A stretch of 64,000 bases of DNA, from assembly GCA_030789695.1 (NCBI GenBank), contig CM061141.1, positions 171,630,807-171,694,806 on the forward strand. The letters are read 5' to 3'. Shown piece by piece: positions 54,001 to 64,000 of the stretch. The notes beneath the pieces are model-generated. The model did not search any database, was not told the origin of the DNA, and saw nothing but the letters and a program-made list of their open reading frames with translations. The position numbers were made by a program, and so were the translations under genes. Position 1 is the first letter of the stretch; every line of letters begins with the position of its first letter. The DNA comes from Scilla litardierei (taxonomy: Eukaryota; Streptophyta; Magnoliopsida; Asparagales; Asparagaceae).

Positions 54001-56497
54001 CATTTTGTGAAAGATATGGCTCTTTTATTAAATGATATGATTATTTGGCCAAATTTTGTCTTCTATTTATTTAGTTAAAGATGGCGATCTCCCGATTCCA
54101 ACTGACATTTGAACGGAATTTTCTGAGCTACGGGCTATTTTCTACATTATCTGTAAGATATGGACCTTGTTATTAAATGATATGATTATTATTGCCTAAT
54201 TTGGTCTTCGCTTATTTTTCCGTTGAAGATGGCCATCTCCCGGGTCAAACGGAAATTTTTGAAGATTTTTCTAAGCTCGGAGCTATTTTCTGCATTTTAT
54301 GGAAGATATGAATCATTTTATTAAATGTTATTATTTTTCGCCTAATTTTGTCATTGCTTATTTTTTTAGCTGAAGATGGCGATCTTCTCCCAATTCCAAC
54401 AGGCATTTTTGCAGATTTTTTACCTCGAGTCTATTTTTCTACATTGTATGAAAGATATGAATTTTTTATCAAATCATTTGATTTTTGGCCTTATTTTGTC
54501 TTCTCTTATATTTCAGATGAAGCCATCAATCTCCCGGTTCCAATGTACTTTTTTGCGGTTGTTTCCGAGCTACAGGCCATTTTCTACATTTTTTTGTAAG
54601 TTATGAATCTTTATATTAAATGATATGATTTTATAGCCTAATTTGTCTTCTCTTATTTTTCAGTTGAAAATGGTGATCTCCCTGTTCAAGCAAATATTTT
54701 TTGCGGATTTTACTTAGCTCTGTATTTTCTGGAAGATGTGGATCTTTCTATTAAATGATATGATTTTTGGCATAATTTTGTATTCTCTAATTTTTCAGTT
54801 GAAGATAGTGATCTCTCTGTTCCAAAGGACAGTTTTACGGATATTTCTGAGCTGTGGACTATTTTCAGCCTTTTCTATAAGATATGGATCTTTTTATTAA
54901 ATTATATGATTTTTCTAGCCTAATTTTGTCTGCCCTTATTTTCTAGTTGAAGATGGCGATCTTCTGGTTCCAACAGACATTTTGCGGATTTTTCTGAACT
55001 CGGGGCTGTTTTCTACATTTTATTGAAGATATGGATCCTTTATTAAATGATATGATTTTTGTAGCTTAAGTTAGCATTCTCTTATTTCTTCCAGTTGAAG
55101 ATAGCGGTCTCCCGGTTCCAACGGACATCTTTATGGATTTTTCTGACATTGGGGCTATTTTCTGTATTTTCTCGAAGAGATCGATCGTTTTATTAACTGA
55201 TATGATTTTTTGGCCTAATTTTGTCTTCTCTTATTTTTTTCGATGATGATGGCGATCTCCCAGTTCTAACATACATTTTTGCGGATTTTTCTGAGCTATC
55301 GGCTATTTTTTGTATTATTTGGAAGATATCGATCGTTTTTTAAATGATTTGATTTTTTGGCCTAATTTTGTCTTCTCTTTTTATTCGCTAAATTTGACGC
55401 GGTCCCCGATTCCAACAGACATTTTTGCGGATTTTTCTGAGCTCGTGGAAATTTTCTACATTTTCTGAAAGATAAGAGTCTTTACGTTAATTGATATGAT
55501 TTTTATAGCCTAATTTTGTCTTCTCTTATATTTCAGTTGATCATAGCGATCTCCAGTTCCAACAGACGTTTTTGTGGTTTTTTCTGAGATCGGTGCTATT
55601 TTCGAGATTTTATGGAAGATATGGATCATTATATTAAATGATATGATTTTTATAGCTTGAATTTGTCTTCTATTATTTTTAAGTTGAAGATGTCAATCTC
55701 CTGCTTTCAACTGACATTTTTTGTGGATTTTTCTAAGCTCAGGGCTGTTTTTCTACATTTTCTTGAAGATATGCATCTTTTTATTAAAGGATATGCATTT
55801 TGGCCTAATTTTTTCTTCTCTTATTTTGTTTCGTTTATGATGGCGACCTCATGGTAACAACGGACATTTTGCGGATTTTTCTGAGCTCCGGGCTATATTC
55901 TTCATTTTTTTGTAAGAAATGAATCTTTATATTAAATGATATGATTTTTATATCCTAATTTTGTCTTCTCTTATTTTTGTGTTGAAGATGGCGATCTTCA
56001 GGTTCCAACGAATATTTGTGCGTATTTTTCTGAGATCGATGGTATATTCTACATTTTCTCTAAGATATGAATCTTTTTATTAAATGATATGCTTTTTATA
56101 GCCTAATTTTGTCTTCTCTTATTTTTTTAGTTAAAGATGGCGTATCTCGATTCAAACGGACATTTCTGTGGATTCTTCTAAACTCAATGCTATTTTCTAC
56201 ATTTTCTGGAAGATATGTATGTTTTTATTAACTGATATGATTTTTGGCCTAATTTTGTCGTCTCTTATTTTTTCGTTGACGATGGAGTTCTCCATGTTCC
56301 AACAAACATTTGCGAATTTTTCTGAGCTCTGTGCTCATTTCTACATTTTCTGTTAGATATGCATCTTTATATTAAATGATATGATTTTTATGTGCTAATT
56401 TTGACATCTCTTATTTTTCAATTGCAGATGGTGATCCCCCGGTCCCAACGGACATTTTTGCAGATTTTTTTGAGCTCGGTGCTATTTTCTACATCCT
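48076..56497 (+). repeat. Satellite B array: about 57 monomers of ~147 bp
   Basis: T-rich monomers. The landmark TCTTCTCTTA recurs at 143-150-bp intervals (48391, 48538, 48687, 48836, 48979, 49125; and 55519, 55666, 55814, 55964). Consensus blocks: GATGGCGATCTCCCGGTTCC, AACGGACATTTTTGCGGATT, TTTCTGAGCTCGGGGCTATT, TTCTACATTTTCTGGAAGAT, ATTAAATGATATGATTTTT. Identity between monomers is moderate. The array is unrelated to satellites A and C that lie on either side. ORFs in it are short and T-driven (Phe/Leu/Ile-rich); none is called a gene. Confidence 0.95.
49158..49174 (-). promoter_or_regulatory. CENP-B-box-like motif in a satellite B monomer
   Basis: TCCCGGTTCCAACGAAT on the plus strand. The reverse complement of the mammalian CENP-B box YTTCGTTGGAARCGGGA is TCCCGYTTCCAACGAAR, so 15 of 17 positions agree, including all nine core positions (CCCG..T....CGAA). 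A second core-complete copy is at 48572-48588. Most monomers read CGGA or CAGA instead of CGAA. Binding in plants is not implied. Confidence 0.5.
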
Positions 56498-57844
56498 TGT
56501 CGATAAGCTCGTTGTCAGCTTCGTGCTGGCACAAACGGTGTGTGAATCTGATCTCTGGATCAAAAGATACAGCCCTCCAAAGTCCGCTTCGCAAATCTGG
56601 AATCTAATCTGTGCATAAATCAATTCTCTGTTCTGCAGAATCGGCAGCAGTCTGTACATAAAGTAATCAGATACATCGTCTTCTAGAAATTGCAGTAAAG
56701 CGCCCTGAGCTCAGAAAAATCCGAATAAATACTCGTTGGAATCGTGAGCTCGTCCTCTTCGACAAAATAATAATAAAGGACAGATTTTTTGAGGATATCT
56801 GTCCGCGACTTGCAGATTTTGAAGGTTGACGCTTGGAACTTGGACTTGATAATCTTTGGTGCTTTTGAAATTGATAGCTTGGACAATAGCTTGATCAAAC
56901 CTTGTATAATGCAGAAATAGTTGCTTGTGCTTTGGCTTGATTCAATGTAAGCTTTGGTTTGATGAAGCTTTGAGATGAAGAGGCTTTGAGATGATGTAAA
57001 CTATGAAGCTATTTAGAATAAAGCGCACGCTAAAGTAAAATGCACTGAATTAATACAGAGATTAAGATCAGAATAATAAAACCATAGCATAGAGCGTTGA
57101 TTTGTGATCGTCCAGGCATAAACGGTTCGTCAATCCGAGCTATGTGGAGAAAGTTATGCACTTTTAAGCATCGTCTGTCAAGCTCCTTCTTCTTCCTGCG
57201 AATTTGATGATCTCTTTGAAGTTTGGAGGAGAAAAAATTCCCCAAGATGAATGAAAATAAGTCTAGGGCCGGCCTTGTTTGCTTGTTCTCTCTCCTAAGG
57301 GTTTCCTTGTAGAAATAGGGATTGTATTTGTAGTGCTTGGACCCAAGTAATTGGACTGAATCAAAACTCCTTGAAATTGAGTTGATATCTCCAAATTGAT
57401 TTGCTCTCATCTCATCTCTTTGGTCCAATGAACTTGGTCAATATCCTATTCAAAATAGAACTCCTTTTGTATCCAAATTAGATCTAATTTGAATCCAAAT
57501 TCAATCTAATTTGACCAAGTCAAATCCCCTTAATCCAAATTGATTTGGACTTGATTTTGATATCTTTTTGAATTTAATTTCTTATCACTCCACATCATGT
57601 TGACCAAGTCCAATTCTTGCAGTTTTTACGAGATTGCCAGCTCTCAAGCTTTTGCTTGAATTTACATCATTGCCATTACTCCAAGTTTGCCAGATTGCCA
57701 TTGATTAATTATCACATCATTGCCATTGATTGCTCCATGTTTATTTCCACCTTAAAACACTTAAAACACTTAACAAACACATCAAAAATATTCACGAAGG
57801 TTTGTTATCATCAAATAAGAAATCAACGATTGGTGTATCCAACA
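56498..57844 (-). repeat. Copia-type LTR-like sequence, minus strand
   Basis: On the minus strand it runs from TGTTGGATACACC (57844) to ...TTATCGACA (56498). Its 57004-57844 part is homologous to 63086-63958, sharing GTCTAGGGCCGGCCTTGTTTG, CTATGTGGAGA and TCACGAAGGTTTGTTATCATC. No PBS (TGGTATCAGAGC) was found beyond 56498, and the flanks are different satellites (B left, C right) without a matching TSD. It is probably a solo or truncated LTR that has been through recombination. A block at 56686-56780 resembles an inverted satellite B monomer. No gene. Confidence 0.6.
56686..56780 (-). repeat. Single diverged satellite-B-like unit in opposite orientation
   Basis: The minus strand reads GATTCCAACGAGTATTTATT then CGGATTTTTCTGAGCTCAGG and TTTCTAGAAG, parallel to the B consensus GGTTCCAACGGACATTTTTG, CGGATTTTTCTGAGCTCGGG and TTTCTGGAAG. 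About three quarters of positions agree by eye over ~95 bp. Confidence 0.7.
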
Positions 57845-60800
57845 ATAACACCACGGTTGTTGCAAATAGCGGGGTTGTAGCATTTTACTATTTCTGCCAA
57901 CCCAAGCTATCGGCCAATCCGAGCATCAAACGACCGAAATCTTGCCTCCTATGACATCGATAGTGCAGCACCATCGCTTTCCATGGGAAAAATATAAGAA
58001 TTCACTCACATGTTCAATACTCAAGCAATTGCCATGGTTAACGATTTTTGGGACTCGCACATATTTCGCAGGCATTGTGGGTAAATAAGAGGCCAAATGA
58101 GGAGCGTCCATCGTTTATACGTGAAGAGGAGGTTGTTTCTCATACTTTCCATGAGATTTAGATTGGTATAAGCATACGATTGCTGCGAATAGCAGTGTTG
58201 AAGCATTTTACTATTTCTGACAGCCCAAGCTATCGGCTAATCCGGACAACAAACGATCGAAACTTGGCTTCTACGACATCGATCGTGCATCACCACCACT
58301 TTCCATAGGAAAACTATAAGAATTCACTCATGGGATCAATACACAAGCCATTGCCACAGTTAACGATTTTTGGGACTCACACGGATTTTGTAGACGTTGT
58401 GGGAAAAAAGAGGCAAAATGTGGAGCGTTTGTGATTTCTATGCGAAGAGGTCATACTTTCCATGATTTCACATTAGATTTCAATTGTGATAACCCCATGG
58501 TTGCTGCAAATTGTGAGGTTAAATAATTTTACTATTTCTGGCAACATCAGATATCGAAATATCTTAGGATATCATGGAAGCTACATCCTCTTCACATAGA
58601 AACCGTAGATGCTCCTCATTTGGCCTCTTATTTGCCCAACAATGCTGGCAAAATCCTTGCAAGTCCCAGAAATCGTTAACCATGGCAATTTCTTGTGTAT
58701 TGAATCTGTGAGTGGATTTTTATTGTTTTCCCATGGAAAGCGATAGTTATGCACTATCGATGTTGTAGGAGCCAAGATTTCGGCCGTTTGATACACGGAT
58801 TGGCCGATAACTTGGGCTGCCAGAAATAATCCATTGCTTCAACCCTGCTAATCGCAGCAACCGTGGGTTTTTCCCAATCGAAATATCCATGGAAGTCATG
58901 GAAAATACATCCTCTTCAGATAGAAACCCCGGACGCTCCTCATTTGACCTCTTACTTACCAACAAAACATGCTAATTCCGTGCGAGTCCTAAAAATCATT
59001 GACCGTGGCAATTGCTTGTGTATTGAATTCGTGAGTAGATTCGTATTGTTTTCTCATGGAAAGCGATGGAGATGCACTATCGATGTCGTATGAGCCAAGA
59101 CTTCTGATGTTTGATGACATGATTGTCGATAGCTGGGGCTGCCAGAAATAGTAAAATGCTTCAACCTCGCTATTCATCGCAACCATGCAGTTATCCCACT
59201 CGAAATCTTATGGGAAGTCATGGTAACTACCTCCTCTTAATCTAGAAACCGCAGACACTCCTCATTTGGCCTCTTATTTCCCACAACAACGACGAAATTT
59301 GTTACACAATCAATTACCACGGTTAACGATTTTTGAGTCTCCAACAGATTTCACAAGTGTTAATATCCATGTAAGTCATGGAAAATACATCCTCTTCAGA
59401 TAGAAACCCCGGACGCTCCTCATTTGACCTCTTACTTACCAACAAAACATGCTAATTCCGTGCGAGTCCCAAAAATCATTGACCGTGGCAATTGCTTGTG
59501 TATTGAATTCGTGAGTAGATTCATATTGTTTTCTCATGGAAAGCGATGGAGATGCACTATCGATGTCGTATGAGCCAAGACTTCTGTCGTTTGATGACAT
59601 GATTGTCGATAGCTGGGGCTGCCAGAAATAGTAAAATGCTTCAACCCCGCTATTCATCGCAACCATGCAGTTATCCCACTCGAAATCTTATGGGAAGTCA
59701 TGGTAACTACCTCCTTTTAATCTAGAAACCGCAGACACTCCTCATTTGGCCTCTTATTCCCCACAACAACGACGAAATTTGTTACACAATCAATTACCAC
59801 GGTTAACGATTTTTGAGTCTCCAACAGATTTCACAAGTGTTGTGGGTAAAGACGAGGTCAAATGAGGAGTTTTCTGAGTTTCTATGTGAAGATGATAAAG
59901 TTTTCTGACTTCTCATGAGATTTTAATTAGGATAACCCCACGGTTGTTGCAAATAGCGGGGTTGACGCATTTTATTATTTTTGATACCCCAACCTATCGG
60001 CCAACCTGGGCATCAAACGATCAAAATCTTGCCACCTACGACAAGGATAGTGCATGACCATCGATTTCCATGGGAAAACTATAATAATTCACTCACGGGA
60101 TCAATACACACGCAATTGCAATGGTTAACAATTTCTGGGACTCGCACGAATTTTGCAAACGTTGTGAGGGGGGAATAAGAGGCCAAATGAGATGTGTCAG
60201 CAGTTTCTATGTGAAAAGTAGGTAGTTTCCCTGATTTCTCGTGATATTTCGATTAGGATAACTAAACTGTTGAAGCGAATATCGAGGTAGAAGTATTTTA
60301 CTATTTCTGGCAGCTTCAACTATCTCCCAATCCAAGCATCAAATGACCAAAATCTTGGCTCCTACGACATCGATAGTGCATTACCATCGCTTTCCATGTG
60401 AAAACAATAAGAATCCCCTCACGGGTTCTATACACAAGCAATTGCCACGGTTAACAATTTCTGGGACTTGTACGGATTTTGCAGGCGTTGTGGATAAATA
60501 AGATGTTCAATAAGGATCATCCAAAGTTTTTTTTGTGAAGAGGAGTAATTTCCAATACTTCCCATGAGAGTTCGATTGGGATAACCCCACGGTTATTGTG
60601 AATAGCAGGGTTGAAGCATTTTACTGTTTCTGGCAGCCCAAGATATCGACCAATACGGGCATCAAACGACCAAAATCTTGACTCCTACGAGATCGTTAGT
60701 GCGTCACATTTGCTTTCCTTGTGAAAACAATAAGAATCCACTCACGGATTCAATACATAAGCATGCCACTGTTAATGATTTCTGGAACTCGCACGGATTT

Positions 60801-61590
60801 CGTAGGCAGTTTGCGTAAATATGATGCCAAATGAGGAGCGTTCGTAGTTTCTATGTGAAGAGGAGGTAATTTCCATGACTTCTATGAGATTTCGGTTGGG
60901 ATAACCCCACAGTTGCTGTGAATAGCTCGGTTGAAGCATTTAACTAGTTCTGGTAGCCTGGCAATCGGCCATTCCGGCCATCAAACGACCGAAATCTTGG
61001 CTCCTACGACATCGATCATGCATCACCATCGATTTCCATGGGAAAACTATAAGAATTCACTCACGATTCAATACAAAAGCCATTGCCATGGTCAACAATT
61101 CTGGAACTCGCACGGATTTCGTAGACATGGGATTCGCACTAAATTCTGGGACTCGCATGAATAAGAGGTAGTTTCATTGATTTCCCATTAGATTTCGATT
61201 GGGATAACCCCACGGTTGCCACGAATAGCATGGTTGAAGCATTTAGTTATTTCTGGCAGCCCCAGTTATCGAAATATCATGGGAAATCATGGAAACTACC
61301 TCCTCTTCACATAGAAACCGCAGACGCTCCTCATTTGGCCTCTTATTTTCCACAACACCGGCGAAATTCATGCGAGTCCCAGAAATCGTTGACCGTGGCA
61401 ATTGCTTGTGTATTGAACCCGTGAGTGGATTTGTATTGTTTTACCATTCAATGCGATGGTGATGCACAATCGATGTCATAGGAGCCAAGATTTCGGTCAT
61501 TTGATGCCCAGATTGGCAGATAGCTTGGGCTACCAGAAACAGTAAAATACTACAACCCTGTTATTCGCCGCAACCGTGGGGTTACCCCTT
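57845..61590. repeat. Satellite C array (~323-bp monomer) with orientation switches
   Basis: Forward blocks: 57845-58555 and 59791-61267 (landmark ATAACCCCACGGTTGCTGCG at about 59941, 60265, 60590, 60911, 61213). Reverse blocks: 58556-59300, 59363-59790 and 61268-61590. The forward-to-reverse switch at 58555 and 61268 shares 'TATCG|AAATATC'. Blocks such as CGATAGTGCATCACCATCGC, GGGACTCGCACGGATTTCG and GTTTCTATGTGAAGAGGAGG align with satellite A, so C is a diverged relative. No gene. Confidence 0.9.
58883..59842. repeat. 480-bp tandem duplication within satellite C
   Basis: 58883-59362 and 59363-59842 are near-identical copies starting at ATATCCATG(G/T)AAGTCATGG. Each contains a reverse block and a short forward block, so the duplication postdates the inversion. 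Confidence 0.85.
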
Positions 61591-62745
61591 TAACAATACC
61601 ATGTTTGTTAATACTATGCTTTTCTTTTTGAATAAGCCACCATATGAAAAATGCAAGATGGAGTCTTCTTTAGGCTTGGAGCTAGAGGGATGTAGGAGGC
61701 ATCGAGAATAAGCATGAGAGTTGGGAAAGCTTCCATATTGAGGTAGGAAACCCTCTCCTAATGGTATATTATGTTAGTCTTAGCTTAATTGAACTATTAG
61801 TTTGTCATGAAGTGGCTGAAATTTAGTTCAGTTTTCCTTGCTTGCTGTTTTTATTAAGACATGGGAAAATTCTAAAAAGTTTCTGCTGAAAGGAATGGAT
61901 AGTTATCTACAACTTTCATGTTTGAAGTTTTTCAAATTTCGAATTGCAATTAGGCCTAAAATGAAACTATTTCCAGAGTATCAGATTCTGCCAGACACTA
62001 AACTGACTATATCTCCTACTATAGATATCCAAATGCTGTAAACTTTGACATTTTAAACATCTACACTTCAAGATCTACAATTTTTATGGTCAATGAAAAA
62101 TCAGAATCTGGCTCGAATATGTTGAGATTTATTGAAGAATTTGTGTCATATTTTCTGAATCTGAACAGATCTGCTATGTTTTACGGTACAAGTCACAATA
62201 ATTAGCATAAACATCCTGAATTTTTGATATTTGATAACTGAAACCTTGACTAGTATATTACAACTTTAATTTATTAAGTTTTGTTAAATTCACAATGAAA
62301 TTGGGTGATATCTGCCAACTTATATGACTGTCTGTATTTTTCCTGCAAGCTGAATCGTTCAAGCAGTGCTTTGAATTGTGTATTATAGATATTCTTCCTT
62401 TCATTGCTCATGATGCTTGTTGATACATGGAAAAGAGTTTGATAGTGTGGTTTGCTCATGGATTAGTTCATGTTCTAGGGGCCATGTTAATAACACTCAC
62501 CACGTGTTCGTGAAAATGCCAAAATGAAGGCAAAATCCAGAAACTAGAGAAATGTGCTTCATATATTTATGTCATGAAACCAAGTTATGAATTGGTAATG
62601 TTTGGGACATGTAAGGCATGGTTTCATATATCAGTAGTAATGAATTGAAATGGATATGATGAAGAGCATGACACTTGCATTTTTCATATGGTGGCTTATT
62701 CAAAAAGAAATGCATAGTCTTAGCAAACATGGTATTATTAAAGGG
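61591..62745. mobile_element. Segment with 67-bp terminal inverted repeats, possible non-autonomous DNA transposon
   Basis: The left arm 61591-61657 and right arm 62674-62740 are inverted copies with about four mismatches in 67 bp (blocks ACCATGTTTG, TTTCTTTTTGAATAAGCC, ACCATATGAAAAATGCAAG). The 1.0-kb centre is unique in this window and has no transposase-like ORF. Satellite C on both sides is also inverted about the same centre, so the symmetry extends further and no TSD can be assigned. It may be a MITE or foldback element, or the core of a palindromic duplication. Confidence 0.6.
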
Positions 62746-63085
62746 ATAACCCCACGGTTGTTGCGAATAGCAGGGTTGAAGCATTTTACTATTTCTGGTA
62801 GCCCAAGGTATAGGCCAATCTGGGCATCAAACAACCGAAATCTTGACTCCTACGACATCGATAGTGCATCACTATCACTTTTCATGAGAAAATGATAAGA
62901 ACCCACTCATGGGTTCAATACACAAGCAATTACCACGGTTAATGATTTCTGGGACTCTCACGGATTTTGCAGATGTGGGGGAAATAAAGTCCCGGAAATA
63001 AGAATCCAAATGAGCAGCGTCTATGGTTTCCATTTGAAGAGTAGATAGTTTCCATGATTTCCCACGATATTTCAATTAAGGATAA
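62746..63085 (+). repeat. Satellite C, one forward monomer
   Basis: Matches the forward C monomer from ATAACCCCACGGTTGTTGCG to a position before GATAATG, where an LTR begins. Confidence 0.85.
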
Positions 63086-63958
63086 TGATGCTATTTAGAA
63101 TACAACTCATGCTAAAATAAATACCAATAATTTAATATAGAGATTAAAATCAGAATAATATCACCATAGTGTAGAGCTCTGAGTTGTGATTGTCTTGACA
63201 CAGGCGGTTCGTCGATCCGTGCTATGTGGAGAGAGTTATGCACTTTTCAACGTCGCCCGTCGAGCTCTTTCTTCTTCATGCGAATTTGATTATCTCTTTG
63301 AAGTTTGGAGGAGAGAAATTCGACCAAGCTGAATCGAAATAAGTCTAGGGCCGGCCTTGTTTGTTTGTGCTCTCTCTTTGGTGGGTTTTTCTTGTAGAAA
63401 TAGGAGTCATATATACAAGGCATGTGTCCAAGAGTTATTATAGTCTAATAGGAAATCACCCTTTGTTCGTATCTTATAGATAGAATCCTATTCAATTAAA
63501 ACTCATTGAGATTGATTTGATATGATTTGTTTTCATCACATCACCTTGGTCCAATGAACTTGGTCAATCTCATATGGGAAGTAGAATTCTTTTGTATCCA
63601 AATTAAATCTAATTTGAATCCAAGTTGAACCAAAATTTGACCAAGTCAAATTCTCTTAAGCCAAATTGATTTGAACTTGATTTGATTGTGTATTTGAATT
63701 TTGAACCTTTTTCCTCCATGTCATGTTGATCAAGTCCAATTCTCTTAATCACGAGATTGCCATCTTCATATCTCTTGCATATAATTTCAACATTGCCATT
63801 GTGCACAATTTGCAAGATTTTCACTAATTTGCCACTATTTGCTCTATGTTTATTTCCACATGATAACAATTAACAAACACATCAAAAACGTTCACGAAGG
63901 TTTATTATCATCAAACAAGAAATAATATATTGTTATACCACCTACGTTGTATATAACA
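63086..63958 (-). repeat. Copia-type 3' LTR, minus strand, probably truncated
   Basis: On the minus strand it starts TGTTATATACAACGTAGG at 63958 and runs to 63086, where satellite C begins. It is homologous to 57004-57844 but lacks the counterpart of 56498-57003. A TATA string (GTATATATG on the minus strand) lies near 63409-63416. Confidence 0.75.
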
Positions 63959-64000
63959 ATCTCTCCGTTTTGATGATGACAAACCACAATAAGATTTGAT
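63959..64000 (-). mobile_element. PPT and 3' internal end of a copia element leaving the window
   Basis: The minus strand reads GATGATGACAAACC-type complement then CAAAACGGAGAGAT immediately before the LTR start TGTTATATAC, as expected for a polypurine tract. The rest of the element lies beyond 64000. Confidence 0.7.

Noticed and set aside
48076..56497. Short Phe/Leu/Ile-rich ORFs as membrane peptides
   Set aside because: They result from T-rich satellite B codons; frames are not kept from monomer to monomer.

Overview
This window looks like heterochromatin from a large, repeat-rich flowering-plant genome. I find no ordinary host gene. Nearly every base belongs to satellite DNA or to LTR and LINE retrotransposons. 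The plant assignment rests on the Ty1/copia elements with initiator-Met tRNA primer sites and UBN2-type gag, a plant-type Ty3/gypsy pol, and a plant LINE with a DUF4283-like ORF1. The species cannot be told from the sequence alone.

Layout. (1) 1-61 is satellite A (about 338-bp monomer). It is interrupted at 62-16139 by a solo-LTR-like element with a 5-bp target duplication (AATTT). (2) Nested in that LTR, at 670-13168 on the minus strand, is a complete and young copia element with TSD CAACC and LTRs that differ by about 11 substitutions. It carries gag, pol and a third ORF downstream of pol. (3) 16140-20836 is satellite A again. (4) 20837-26292 is a gag-only copia in a tandem LTR-internal-LTR-internal-LTR arrangement. 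(5) 26293-29685 is a decayed gypsy element that has lost RNase H and integrase. (6) 29686-31028 is satellite A; 31029-33518 is a LINE fragment on the minus strand; 33519-46975 is a long satellite A array whose last part (42042-46784) is a paralogue of the left-hand array and still holds the empty site of the solo LTR. (7) 46976-47231 is a copia LTR fragment, followed by about 300 bp of unassigned sequence. (8) 47536-48075, 57845-61590 and 62746-63085 are satellite C (about 323 bp), a diverged relative of A that changes orientation at recurring breakpoints. (9) 48076-56497 is satellite B, an unrelated T-rich array of about 57 monomers of about 147 bp, with a CENP-B-box-like motif. (10) 56498-57844 and 63086-63958 are related minus-strand copia-type LTRs; the second runs into an element that leaves the window. 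(11) 61591-62745 is a segment with 67-bp inverted ends inside a larger palindrome of satellite C.

How the parts relate. Satellite A was present first. It underwent a segmental duplication of about 4.7 kb; one copy then received the gypsy-type LTR, and that LTR received the young copia. Only the young copia appears intact. Its coding set is gag, protease-integrase-RT-RNase H, and a basic, non-membrane third protein resembling the plant 'putative transposon protein' domain. A 115-bp hairpin repeat occurs both in its U3 and just upstream of the third ORF. Satellite B, flanked by the related families A and C, is the best centromere-type candidate: nucleosome-sized monomer, CENP-B-box-like motif, and a possible origin from an adjacent LTR.
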